From positions 3,189,501 to 3,253,500 of the forward strand of contig NC_133904.1 of NCBI RefSeq assembly GCF_964199755.1: 64,000 nucleotides of DNA, written 5' to 3'. This document shows positions 22,651 to 35,900 of the stretch, one piece after another. Source of the DNA: Larus michahellis (taxonomy: Eukaryota > Chordata > Aves > Charadriiformes > Laridae). Position 1 is the first letter of the stretch. Every line of letters starts with the position of its first letter. A model generated the notes under the pieces. It was not told the origin of the DNA and ran no database searches. It saw nothing but the letters and a program-made list of their open reading frames with translations. The translations under genes were made by a program, and so were the position numbers.

Positions 22651-23580
22651 GATAGCTGATGTCAGTGGCGTTTTTTCATAGTGGTTATGTAGAAGACAGC
22701 ACTAACAAGAATTAGTGCTGGATACAGTCATCTGTAAATTTCAGAGATTAGTGTCAGGATGAAGACAAAACTTAAGCAGTTCAACTTCTTGTTGTAGTAT
22801 TTCTGATTCCTGGTTTTAGTTTTTATTTGTGGTAATACGATGTTCTAACCCCAGACTGTGTTGCAAGATCAGATACAGAGTGAAAGGGAGCCATATGGAT
22901 AGCTTTCAGGATAGCTCTGCAACTCTCAAATCCCGTGTTCTTCTGCGGAGAGAAATAATCCTTCCTGCTTTGCTTTTTCCTTGAAAACCTTGGTATTACA
23001 TTTCCCCCAGTCTTAAGAGGGCCAGCAAAAAGCATCGCCTCTGAAGTGCATCAGTGTGTTCTGTGTCCACTTTCCTGGAGGTATGTGTCGAGTACCAGTT
23101 GTGGCTGCTTTATTGTGGCGTTTACTGAAAGGATGAAAACTACCTCTGCACAGGGAAGCCCTGGCAAACCAGCTGCAGCACAAGCATCGGGAAGCGCTGC
23201 GCTCAGTGCTTGTACACTGTTTGAGAGAGTTCACTTCTGAGCTGCAGAACGTGTGTTCACACGATTTTAAGCAGAGTACGTCTGTAAAGGCAGGCCCCAG
23301 AGGTCCAATCCTGTTCCCACTGAAGTAAAGGTCATTGATTTCAGTGGGTTTGAGGAGTTCACTAGGTAATTTAGAGTGTCTTCCTGAAAACATTTCTATA
23401 ACGAGTAAACATTCTGTGCTGGCAATTGGCTTCTTTAACATGAGGGGATCAGCCACCCTCAAAACTTCACACATCTGTATCGTATCAACCTTTCCATGAA
23501 TGCCTGAACATGTATGCTGTTTGATATCAGTCACCTCGTTATCTGATCTTTTCTGATCCTAAAGAAAAATAGTAGAGGCT
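22651..23580. other. Intergenic gap between convergent DENND4A and SLC24A1
   Basis: About 0.9 kb between the likely 3' ends of two genes that face each other. Several short ORFs (the largest 173 codons on the minus strand, 23013-23534) show no family I recognise and no splice logic; I see no gene here. Confidence 0.5.
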
Positions 23581-23596
23581 GACACACCACTTGAGA

Positions 23597-23602
23597 TTTA
23601 TT
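23597..23602 (-). terminator. SLC24A1: Candidate SLC24A1 poly(A) signal
   Basis: AATAAA on the minus strand, 139 bases past the stop, followed by a GT-rich element (gtggtgtgtc). A second AATAAA on the minus strand lies at 23625-23630. Confidence 0.45.
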
Positions 23603-23740
23603 ATTTTTAGTATGTTAAAGATACTTTATTCCCCGTAAGTTTGTTGTAATTCTGGTTGCTTTTTTTCAGTAGAACAATTGCTACCTTAAACCCCTTCTCA
23701 TTTTGATGTATGCATCCATACATCTGCATGCGTCCAAATG

Positions 23741-23990
23741 TCATACAGATACGGGGCAGGATATTATCTTGTCTTCCAACATCACACTGATGATCAAAAA
23801 CACAAAGTAAAGAGCGAACATAGTGAGCCCCAGTAGTTTGTTCATTTTCCATTTACATGCAGCGATTGAGATGATCACAAATAGGAGCATGAGAAAAAGG
23901 AGGACAATTGCACAAAACAAACCGTTGCTACTGACTGCAACTGGACTGAGTCCATTGAAGACAGAATAAAGGAACCAAGGAACCGGCAAA
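23741..23990 (-). CDS. SLC24A1: SLC24A1 terminal coding exon with stop
   Basis: Acceptor tttacttgcag, phase 2 entry. Encodes [20 protein letters not shown], two further membrane segments, and the ending [13 protein letters not shown], then TGA at 23741-23743 (plus-strand tca). This C-terminus is diagnostic of NCKX1/NCKX2-type exchangers. Confidence 0.96.
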
Positions 23991-26900
23991 CTGCAAGTAA
24001 AGGAAAAATAATTGAAAGAAATGTTTTAAGGCAGTTCATTTTCTGCATCATAACTAAGCAATTTTTAAACTGTAACAGGAAAAAAAAATGCATGATTGCT
24101 TTCAGTATAACTCGGCATGAATCTAAAATTGATGATGTTTGTGTCAAAAATTGCATTTGGATAATACTTGCACTATCATAATGCAATCCAAGAATCTAAA
24201 AGTGGTTTTAAAACAATACCTGTGGATTAAGTGTCTTGGCATGTTCTGATAAAGAAGCCCTGGTGCTTTATTGATGAGAGATACAGGCACAGATACTGAG
24301 CCTTGATTGATGCCTCGGGCTGGGTGAGTCTTTGATGTTAGCCCAAGGTTTGCTGTATTTTTGTCTTGAAAAAAATCAGTCATTTTCTCTTGATTCGGAA
24401 TTAAGTGAAGATGATGGTGCTTCTGTTTTGAGCTACGTACTGTTATTTTAAGCTGCAGAACAATGACCTGAACTATACAACTTAATGTCCACTGTGCTGC
24501 ACTAAGTTGTAAAAATCTGCCTTTCCTGACTAGCTGAGGTTTAAAAAACAAAAAACCCCAAAACCTAGTAGCTGGTTGTCCAGCTGCCCTTTACAGCTAA
24601 GATGAAATTAATTAAGACCCTGTTCTTAATAGCTGAATAAAACCAGCTATTTTTTTTATTTCAGAAGAAATGCAACTTTTAGCATTGAACTAATACTCAC
24701 CCAACAGTGATATCGAAGATATTGCTGCCTACGGAACTGGAGACAGCCATGTCACCTAAGCCTTTCCGTGCGACAATGACGCTGGTGATAAGGTCAGGGA
24801 TTGATGTTCCTGCTGCCAGTATGGTTAACCCCATAATTTCCTCTGATATCCCAATTGTTTCACCAACCTAATAAATACAAAGAAAGTCGGGTAGGTTGTT
24901 AGTTTTGGAACATGGAATTTCATAAATTGTAGAACTGTCAGGGTTGGAAGGGACCTTAAAGATCATCTAGTTCCAACCCCCCTGCCATGGGCAGGGACAC
25001 CTCCCACTAGATCAGGTTGCTCTGAGGCCTGTCCAGCCTCGCCTTAAAAACTTCCAGGGATGGGGCTTCCACCACCTCTCTGGGCAACCAGTTCCAGTGT
25101 CTCACCACCCTCATGGTGAAGAACTTCTTCCTAACGTCCAGTCTGAATCGTTCCATCTCTAGTTTTAATCCATTCCCTCTGGTCCTACCAATTTAATTGT
25201 TCTGTGCAGTCTTTTGGGTTTCATGCTATATTCGAGTTAAAATGCTTTAATCCCTTAAAACATGGGAGCATTTTTTCTGCTTTGTAGGATAAAATGTTAA
25301 ATTTCATAGTGTAAGTTGATCTCAGATTTGCTTTATAGTGCAAGGCATCTGATCACAGTGTTGCCGAGACTAAGCAAGGTCAGGTCAGTTACAGCGCAAC
25401 TCTTCTGTCCTAACTTCACCTCTTCTTGGACGTCTTCTACCTCTCCCTCTCCAGATTTAACATCAGCTGTGTATTATCCAAGAGCTTTGGGAAATGACAG
25501 TCTTTGGATTTATGGCTTGAGCAACTGGACTGTGAATGTGCAATATATCACTAAATATAAATTGTGGGTCTGATTCTACAAGATGTAAGTATTATTTCCC
25601 AGAATACCAAGCGAAGATTAAGGCCAAGGGAGTTGAGATCATTTAGCAGCTTCCAGAATCAGAACCTGTATTTTCCTAGAATTTTAATTAGGTGAGGGGT
25701 AATTATGTTCTGCACAGAAGCATTCATCAATGAAAAGGCAGTATTAAGATAAATCTTGATGGCACTTTTCCTTTCACTGATGCACAAATTCCCTTGGAAG
25801 CTCTTGAAAAAGGATGACTCTCTGTCAGATTGAAAAGAATGAAATTGAAAATTCCCTTTTGGGTTCTAACAAAACAAAGTTTCTACTGTTGTGATGGATG
25901 GCTGCGGCTGTAATTCATCAGATAAAACACCCCAGTGACGCTCCCCTCTCTCTTCATCTGCTACTTCTGAGATGGTCTTATTTGCAGAAAGAAAATAAAC
26001 CCCTCACCTGGTGAGCCCACCACACCATGAGGTAAGAGAATACAGCAATCCAGATGATGGATCCAAAAAACGTGATGACAAAGAATTTTTTGGAGTCCTG
26101 TTAAAATCAAGTTTGAAAATAAAAACATGGAGAAGTTTCAGGAAAGTTAACAACCCCCAATGGAAAGTATCCACCTGAAACACTTCGCTGCAATCAATGG
26201 CTTGAATGTGGACCCTGATCTCTCTAATTGTATTTATTTTTTGTCAGCTTGATTAGATGACCAATAGTTTCTAGTCTTCTGTGACTTATTAAATTACGTC
26301 TGTGGAACTATGTTATGCTGCAGGTGGGGCTCCTGTCCCGCTCCCTGTAGCATTAACAGCGCTTCAAGTAGGCAAAGACTCTAGACATGGACAAACAGAA
26401 GTGGGGACTCTTGCCGAGAGGAACTCTATAGCTCAGTTAATGAATCCAGTAGCAGAAGGAAGATAGATTCTTACTGGGTTTCTAACGTCAGGCATAGTGC
26501 TCCAGAGAGGGAAGACAATGGGAAAGAGGAAAAGGTAAATTGCTTGTTTCTTCCGAGTTTCTGGCCATTCAAGAGATAATGGCTCATCATTTTCATCATC
26601 ATCATCTGTGCTGTCATCATCACTGTCTTCCTCACTCCCAGAGCTGCTGTCTTCTGAGGTGTTGCTGTCTGATGAGGGCTGTAGACCAGGAAAAAAGAAA
26701 AAAAAAAAAAGCCAATACATTTTCAAGCTAGCAAGGAGCTGCACAGCATTTCTTCACCATGGCCTCGCCTTGGCCGAGGTCACATCTGTAACACGGCTGA
26801 GGGCAGCCACAGCCCCCATCTTGCTATTGTGAGACAAAATCCAGAGCCTGTGTATTACGTTAACTAATTTCTATCAGTTAATTAGAACCAACTTTTAGAC

Positions 26901-29900
26901 GGGGTTTTGACACTAACGAAACATTTACCATCTGTCCTTGGTAAACCTTTCCTCATCAGAACAGCCAGATTACACCAACTCGAAAGGAGGGATTCAGGAA
27001 ACAAAACAGAAACGTATACTGGTGAGCACAGGAGAGGCAGGTAGTCATGTCTTCCCTTATGCTGGAGTTACCCCTCTGACCTCAGAAGAGTCATCTGAGG
27101 AGAAAATACTATGCAGTATCAGTTGGTGTCATATTTTGGATCTGCTTTGTGTTTGTAAGCTGAAATGTTTCACCTAATGCCGTAATAGATCTCACCACTA
27201 CACACGCTATGTATAGTTGCCAGTTTTGGGAAATGGATTGGGTCCTATCCCAAAAGCCCTGGAGAGGGAAGAAGGAAAGTACGTGAGAAGTTTGGTCTGG
27301 AGTGAGCACTTATCGCCTATTGTCACTTAAATACCTGTCCATCTTGTGGTGCGTTTGCGTTCTGTTTCTCTTTGCTGGGTTCAGAGTCACTGGCAGGAGT
27401 TACCTGGACACTGCTCGGTGCCTTCTTTTCCTCTTCTGCTAAAAGTGATAAGAAGGAATATTGGTTTCAGTCACCTTAGCCGCAGGTGGTCGCCTTCTGC
27501 TTGATCTTCCTACAAGAACGTGTGGCGTTTCGCGTTGAGCCCCATCTGATTGCTTAGGTTTTGTGTTTGTCCCCTCTGTTTTCTGTGGATTGTGATGAGT
27601 AAAAGCCAGGCGGAATCTGGCACAGAATGTTACCTTGATGCTCCTATGACCTTCTATCTGAAACTGCTGTAAGAGGCACATGCGTAACAACAGGGAAATG
27701 CTAATTATCTGATCTACAACCGATGAGCGTTTCTTGGTTTCAGTCTGGATTCAGAAGATCTTATTAAAGCCATCCTTAAAAGCCAGAAAGGATGTAAAGC
27801 TTTGCTTTCCCTTTTTTTTTTTTTTTTTTTTTCCTAATAGAGCGCAGCATTCTCCAGGGAACTGATATTTTTCGAGGCTTCTGAGAAATGGCTGTTACGT
27901 GCTGCCAGGCTTTAATGCCTAATCCGTTGGTAGGTATTCAAATGCAAATAGGAAAGTGCTGACACATACAAGGAAATAACTGCAATGTCCTCTGTGCTGT
28001 TCCTGTGTTAACCTGCGTAGCCAAGAGGAACCTGGAAACCCCTGTGCGGAATAGTGTGGGAATATGGGCAACACGCAGCAGAGGGGAGAGGGGGTGCCTG
28101 GCGCTCTGCCCGCTCACGGCAAGGGCCCTTTTCAGACTGCTGCAATTTAGGTTAAGGGATCCCCTCCACATAGTCAGGCCTGTCAAGTCAGTAGGATCGT
28201 GTTGTCCCATGAATTGTACCGGGATAGGGCGTTATAGGGTATCTTATCCTGAACTGGGTGCACTGGTCCAGTACAGTGCCTCACAACTTAACTAGGGAGC
28301 AAGTCTAGAGGGGAGACTTTCAGAAACGTATGTTTTCTGTGAGTACTATTTGTGATTTCTGAAACCAGGCCTTGAGAGCGTTCACGGGGGATGCTTTCAG
28401 CCCAGAGCGGGAGAGAGAACAATAATGCTTTTGGAATGTGCACAGCTTTACCTACGCACCAACAAAGATGGTGGAACATGTTATGGGGTGAAAATCCAGT
28501 GAAGTCAATGTGGTATTGATAATTCGCATCAAGAATTTACTTGTTTCTTAAAGAGCATTTTCCTCAAGTTTGGTCTCGTTCACATAGGTGAGGCTCAATG
28601 TCTTGAGGTACTCGGGTACTCAGGAAAAACCAAAAACTATTAAAAGGGAGGATGCACAGACCCTCAGAATTGTTATAGACAAAGCCAGTGCAGCTTTTCT
28701 CTGTAGAGGAATCTTTTGTGCTCTTCTGCAAATGTGCCAAGTTTCCAAGCTAAAATGAAGGTACTTTGTTTTAACGAATACCTCGTTTGCAGGGTCTACC
28801 ACAGGTAAGCAGCATAGCAGCACCCAACTGCTGGCTGTAATGACACGATTTCCCCTCTTCCACCCTTCTGGTGGCAATTTGCACTACATCCCTGTGGCAC
28901 TTTCTGTTTGGATGCGCTCACCAACCACTCCTGGCCTCCCGTGGGGGTGGCTTTTATTGCCCACTGTTAGACCACGTTGACTGATTTCTGCTGCGATATT
29001 ATAGCAGCCGTCTGTGAGCAGTAATAACAGAAAACTTGTACTGGACCATAGCGTTTCTTTGGCAGCCCTTGGGTGTTGAGTGCTGGGAAGGTGAGGGGTT
29101 GCAGTGCAAAACAAGGCAAACTCCTCTTGCACTCACCTTCTGGTTTTGATCCTTGTCCAGCCAGAGCGTCTACTTTGGCCTTGGCTATCTTGCTTAGGAT
29201 GTCGACCCTGTCTTTAAATCTTGCTGTGGATGAGAAGGATACGTTTGTCAGCAGCTGTCAGCTTTGCAAAACTCCCCTTTACCTGCCTCCCCCCAACACA
29301 CGCGCACCCTCGCCCCTTTCCTCTTGCGTGGATTGCAGCCAGCACTGACTTGGGAGCTGTCGATTTGGCTGCGGCCCTAGGTTTTGGCTGCTGCTAGTTG
29401 ATCGTAGTGGTTATATTTAAATGCTTAGTACTACGGCAATTATGCCAGCAATTTGACGTGTAACCAATACTTTCATATTTCAAAGAAACTGTAGAGGGAA
29501 GAGAAATCCTTTCCAGTTCAGTAATACAGGGGATATCTGTACTTCCTAGGAAACAAACGCAGAGAGAACAGAGGAGTTGTTTTGATGCAGTATCATTTTG
29601 TTCCCAAAGGACTACTGCTGTTTTTTCTGGCTTGATTATGTGCAAGCTAAAAGTGACACCTTTCTTCTGCCACGTGACTGCTGAAGAGGCTTTACAGTGC
29701 TGTCTGCAGCCTGGCGACCTGATGGTAAGGAAAAATAAAATCCTTTTATATTCCCGTTACCTGGAAAATTACTGATTTCTCTAAGCATATGTGAATGTCT
29801 TCTCCGCTGGAGTTGATTTAAATTCCTGGTATCCACATTTAACATGGTCCAGGCAACCCAAGAGGTCATCTTCACCAGTGCAGTGTCCAGTACTGTATTT

Positions 29901-32900
29901 CTGGGACTGCTGAGGACTTCTGCTGTAAACCATACTCTGCTCAGCTGAGCTGCTTTATTGTTGTTTTACTGTGAAACTGTGTGTCTCCAGAGTTAGGTGT
30001 TGTGCTCAAATATCTTAATCCTACTCTCACTGAACGCGAGCAAGTCATCAACTCAAAGAAAAGACTCATTTTGCTCTAATCTATATTGTCTGTTGAGCTG
30101 CCTACCCAAAGACTAAGCTGAGGGCCGCAAGGGCTTGCACATGGACAGTAGCCACAAGAAATTGGCCGTGCTATGCTTGGCTTGTGTGCGGGACTGTAAA
30201 TTAATTTCCTCTGAAAGTTTTATCACACTGATTTAATCTACTGTACTGTTGACTGCAACCAGAACGTGCTGTTGTCATTTGCCTGAAGGGCAGGGCCCTG
30301 ACACTGTATTCATCACCACGATACCGAGTTAATAGAAATAGCAGGTCCGAGGCCCTGAGCCACGCAGGTAGAGCTACTGTTCTGAGCTGAACCTTGCCAA
30401 AATCAGTAGATTCTGGTCTAGTTGGAAGAGGCTGACTTTTCCATGCTCCTTGTCAATATTGAAGCCTGCCAGAGGGAATGTGAAGCACTTTGCTTCGTTC
30501 CCCCTCTACCGATGCTAAGCACAAGCATACCCAACCGTGCAGGGCAACAAAGAGGTGACCTTTTGCTCCCGGTCTCCTCTAACCACTGGGCAACGCGTCT
30601 TTCTGTTCAGCTTTTCCCAGAAGCTGTTGCAAAAGCTTCTGTCAGCAGGGTCAGGGCGGTCAGGCTCAGCCTGAAAGAGATTATATAAATTCAAGCTCCT
30701 GACGTCCTGCCCTCACCTAGGCTGCAGGCTGTGAGCATCTCTCTCTCAGGATAAAGAGCTTAGGCGCAGGCCACTATCCAGTTCTCATGAGATCAGCCTC
30801 ATTTAAAAAGGTGTTAATTCCCCTGACACACATTTCATGCAGGATGGGCTGAGACTGGAGGAAGAGTTGGCTATAAGCTGTCCAGATCTGCAGGTCAGCA
30901 TGGGGAGGAAGGATATCTGTCAGGCTAGTCCTGGGGATTATCTGAGCAGGGCACGGCTGGTGTCCCCAGCCCCCTGGGCTCAGTCCTCCCTGAGGACTGC
31001 GGTCCCCTGGGGCATTCACTGCTGGAAACTCTCTGCCCCCTGCGCTGAGAGCCCGTCACACGCCCGTGTCCAGGGCCCTGAGATGCTCTTCAGGAAGGTC
31101 GAGAGCATCCAGGCTGCACTCGCGGTAGCAGCTGAGCTTCTACCTTGAGTTTGGCTCTTATGTTTAATTAATTCCGTGCCTCTTATATTTAATCTATCGG
31201 GGCTAATTTACAACATGAACAGTGGGCAGGGTTTTTTCTTTGAAATTTGGCATTGGAGATTCTGCTGTCTAAAAGCAGAAGTAAAAAAAAGTCTCATGAT
31301 TCCTTTTGCTCCTTTGTATCACGATTCTCTCAGAACAAGTGATTGAATGCTAATAAAGCAAGGAAAAACTGTAGCTGCCTTAAGACTTCTGGCTCAGTTC
31401 TAGCCTGCAACACTGCCTGCTGCTTTATTCTGGTCTAATTTCCAAAATCATTAGCTTGTTAACTGGGGCACACTGAGGGTAGACAGCTCTGATAACCTCG
31501 CTGCTGGAGCCTTTTTCTTCATTCAACAGTAAAAGCAGGCTTCTGTCTTCTTCCCTGCATGACTAGAGTTTAAAGAATAATCCGATGGTAAAACTGGAGG
31601 TTCAGAAACGAGAGGGTTCCTCAGTCTTCCCGAAATCCTTGTTCCCTTTAATTTCCCAACAGTTCCCTCCAATGTCTAGCTGCAAAATCATGAAAAGTTC
31701 TCAAGCTCTGGTTCTACACTTCCTCTACAGAGGAAGTGGGGGAAAAAACCAAAGGTGCTAGAAATTCCCTACTTAAAAATAAGAAAGGCACTTTGAAAAT
31801 AAAAGCTTCTATCAAAAATGTAGTTCAAGATGCAATGTAAATGTTAGAACTTTTAAAGAAAAATGCCTAGTCTCCTGTAGAAAAAGACTTAAATAATGAT
31901 CCCTTCCTAATACAAAAGGAAAAAAACCAAACATTCTGAACTTAATCCACTGCTCAAATGAGAAATTTTGTTTCACACAAGGGGTGTTTCGTTAGGAACA
32001 GCGAAAAAAAAAATTGTATTTCAGACTTCTCCTTTATTTCTAAAACCTCTGCCTCTGGAAGTTGGGGTTGGAGGCCCAGTGCTAGCAGGTTTTTCGCATT
32101 TTGGACTCTTGCTGTCCTGAAACTGCTTCTGCACTGCCCAAATAAAACACAACTGCAGCATAAGGAAGGAAACCCTACAGAGATCCTAATTTCAGTAGGT
32201 TAAGCTAGGAACTGCTGAGCAATAGCTGGCAACTTTTTCTTTTGCAGTGTGTTCTCTACCATCGCCTCTAAGTGCTGATGCTACAGGCATTGGCAAGAAG
32301 GAACAAGGACCCTTGAGGAAAGATAAATTGCTTTGGGATAATCTTTTATGTTGCAACGTAATTACAGAAATGTGTCCGGTACAGACAGTGCTGCGCACAC
32401 TGCAAAGAGAAGGGCTTTGTTGGTGATTGGTGGGAAATCGGCACCCAGCTGTCCTGAGGGTACCAGAGGGCTGCAGTACTAATAACACAAAGGCTGAGCT
32501 TGCAGTCCTGATAGGCCTCTCGGGTTCAAATCCTTTTTCAGAGTCATCCTAGGGAAGTAATTTCATCTTTTTGGCCAAGATCCTCAAAGCACTTAGGTTT
32601 CTCAATCTATTCATAAATGGTTCCTTTTCTCCAGGCTCCTTTTTCTTTAGGTATTAGTCTATCGGGGTAAGGAGCGTCTCCTGCTAGATACACAGCACCT
32701 GGGACGCTGGCTCCTCAATTTTGAGTGCTGCGCTGTTGTAATATCAGTAACTTTCTTTATTGTCACTTTTTCTAAGGAGCTGTATACATTCTGGCAACGC
32801 TGAGTGGGACAGGCATGTACCCGGGGCAGAGGTTTTGCCCTTAACTCAGCAGCACTATTATAGCAAAGGGTCTAAGAAATAACAACCTTTTGGAAAGACC

Positions 32901-35900
32901 GTAGTCCCTGTTGTGAACATGAGACCTGCTTAAGCAGATATGGTCACACTCCCATCTAGTGGCTGCCGCTTGCTGGGACAGTAACTCTCTCTCTGCCTAG
33001 CTGAAATGAGAGGGGAAGTTGTCTTTCAAAGATCCAAGTTCCCCCCCACTCCCGTTTATTCAGTATTCGCAAATCATGGTGATACCAGCCTCTTTAGCAA
33101 GGCCAGTGGCTCACAACTGCATTGAGCGCCCCCCCCGCCCCCCCCCGCAGTGTATTCTGGGCTGAGCTGGCTGGGGCAGCGCTGGAGCGCTCTCCTTGGC
33201 TGGGGTTGGCATCCTCAGGCCCCCACAACTTCTACTGAGGTCCCAGGGTTTCACCAAGCTGAAGACACCAGCCTGGCCCAGAAGTGTGTCCTGGCCTGGG
33301 GTTGGCAGATGCTGCATAAAGACACTTAGCGGTGCAGGAAGGATGAGAAGGCGCTGGAGGGTCTCTGAGTGGCAGCAGTCCCTCAGGTCTGGCACTTTTT
33401 GATGCTAAAGGCAATGGCATGTCCTCTCGTAAGATTTTGGTTTTAACCTTGTGCTGTTGACAGGGCCTTTTGGGGGGGACAGGAGGCGAGGGCAGTAGAG
33501 CAAACCCTGATGAGTCTGGCCCTTGTTAGGCCACTCGTAGTAATGTGATGGGTGCCTTCGCTAAAATCTATCAAAGCAGACATTTATCTGTCTTGCTGTC
33601 CTTATCAAGTCTCCTTTGTTCCCTTGATCAGTTTGTGCAGCTAGGATTTTGATCTGGAGAGTCCTTTTTGTAACCTCTGTGATAGACATGAGAGGTGTTG
33701 ATCTGCTTAGCTTCAATCTCTTTTTGAATGGACAACAGATAATCTCTTTAGAACAAGTAGGGCAGTGGAGGGCGGTGCATGTGCTGGGCTACGAAAGAAA
33801 ATCTAAATAAAACCATCTTTTTTTAACACACTTCACCATTTCTTGGAAAATGAACCTGTATGCTGTGTTTTCATTAAGTTGATAGAAAGCAGCACGTTAA
33901 AAGTTTGTGTACAAAGACCCTGGATCTGTCTGGAAAGGTGGCTTTTCTGCACCTTGGGCACTTTAAAAGATGTCTTAGTCCTGAGCTGATCAGCCCTTGG
34001 CCCTGGGGAGCTGGCCCACTGCCTGCAAAGTGCTGTGGGTACAGTTTACTTTGACAGAGATGATACTGCAGTGTTGCAGGTGGGCTTTTAGAGGAGCTCG
34101 GTGTTGGTCTAAATCACATACGGCTTGGCTTAAACATCATAATTGGAACCTGCTGTGTGTTTTAGATCTCAGCTGGGATTTTAACCACTGACAAAATTAT
34201 AATTCTTCAAAGCTTTGAGCTTCTTTTTCCTCTTTAGGTTTATGCCTTGTAAGGGGCTGTGCGCACAGCTGGGGAGGTGTACAGGTCATGAGCTCTCCCC
34301 ATGTTCATTTTCCCATTGTAAAATGAGACTGATTGATAGGTTCTCAAAAACATAGTGGGGGGGACCAGTGGGGGACTGCAGTGACCACCACTGCTTGCAG
34401 GGGCCCCAGCAATAGCAGCTGCTCCACATGCCCTCATCCCCCCTCCAGCAGCAGCTGCCACCACAGCAGCAACCACTTTGGCCCAGGCAAAGTAGATATG
34501 GCGGGGCTGGAATGTGAAGTGTTTGTCCTGTCTAGCCACGAGATCAGAAGGGGTTCATCCCACTGTGGCAGAGCTCCCCCCACTTAACATTATCTGTGAT
34601 AGTCAGAGCTGCATTTCAAGGATGAGTTGCTGATCCCCAACACCCTGACATACAAAGGCTGTATTCCCAGTTAAACTGGCTGCAAACCCACGTCCCTCCG
34701 ATGTGGAGCATTCACTCACCTTCTGCCAGGGGGTCCAGGGTGTGGATCATGAGTTGGAAGATGGTGCTGCGCATCTGAGAGTTGTGCAGGGAGGCTGAAC
34801 TGCTGCCTCGCTGTAAGGCTGATCCAGGCTAGGGAAAGGTACAATGCAGCAGTCAATAGCAGTTTCCTCCTCAAAACAGCACCGTTGGCTCACCTCTGCC
34901 CTGAGGATGCATTTCTATGGAGGCTGATCTCCCCAACTCAAGGAGCAGCGTCTGCACAGATTACAAGCAGCCTCTGCATCCAAGTTCACAGGATGGTTGA
35001 CCGTTCACAGCAAGAGACACGCTCTTGAGATAGCAGGCCAACCTGTCCTTAGATAAATGCAATGGTCTCGCACAGACTCAGCATCAATACAAAGTTATTA
35101 TAAAATATAATAAGCAAAGCATGCTGTGCTTTTAGTCATGAACTTATTAATACCTGGGTAGATTTATATGCTGCTACAAGGTAATGCTACAGTCCTGTCA
35201 GGTGTCCTGACTTAACTTGAAAGCTCTGGTGCTCTTTTCTAACAGTCAGCACCAGGGTCCTAATGAGCTTTTGACTGAACATTAATTAGTACAGGTAGGT
35301 TAAGTGCACAGAGGAAAAAGTAGCATCCACATGAGGAAGCTAACACCTGTATGTACATATGCAGCCATTACATCAGATAGGCCTCTCCATGCAATGGCTG
35401 GCCAGACAAAGGGTCACCAGTTTAACCAGGAGCAGAAGAATGAGCTCTCCAGTGTTCGCTATGGGAAAGGACAGACCCTACCAGCCTCTGCTCTGGGAGC
35501 CCAGGAGGAACACTGGCCATGAAACCAGGTAAGAAAAGTCATGCTCTGAATTTCTCTGTGCCTGTTTCAAGTGCAGAATGAATAGTACTCTGCTAGTCAA
35601 ATCCACTCAGGAAGCCTGAGCTGTCTCTTAATTTTTATTAAAAGGCCTTTAAGGACACAACTCAGCCAGGTGTCCTCTTAAGTGAGCTGTGGATATTGTG
35701 CCAAGCATGGCTGGTTCTTTGCACAAATTAGGATTTGGTCCAGGTTCTTGACACAGACGTTCACACCTTTATTCATGACCTGACACGGGGAGGGGTTCAA
35801 AATACAATGACTTCAGATCCCTGTAAAGTTGCTCCGACCTACCTGCAGTCTCCTCCCATCTGCTGGCTTCTTTGTTCCATCATCCGCAACTGCTGCACTG

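Larger units (their letters stand above)
27439..34719. other. SLC24A1: Large SLC24A1 introns
   Basis: Introns 27439-29136 and 29224-34719, the latter 5.5 kb. They contain the T-run, the C-runs and scattered chance ORFs in GC-richer stretches (about 30.4-31.1 kb and 33.1-34.6 kb). No further NCKX exon was recognised, and phase continuity does not require one. Confidence 0.55.

Noticed and set aside
23013-23534. 173-codon minus-strand ORF between DENND4A and SLC24A1
   Set aside because: Beyond the SLC24A1 stop and poly(A) signals, no splice sites or known domain; composition looks random.
32523-32533. GGTTCAAATCC, a tRNA B-box-like sequence
   Set aside because: The flanking bases do not form a T-arm stem and no A box or cloverleaf could be drawn, so neither a tRNA nor a tRNA-derived SINE is supported.
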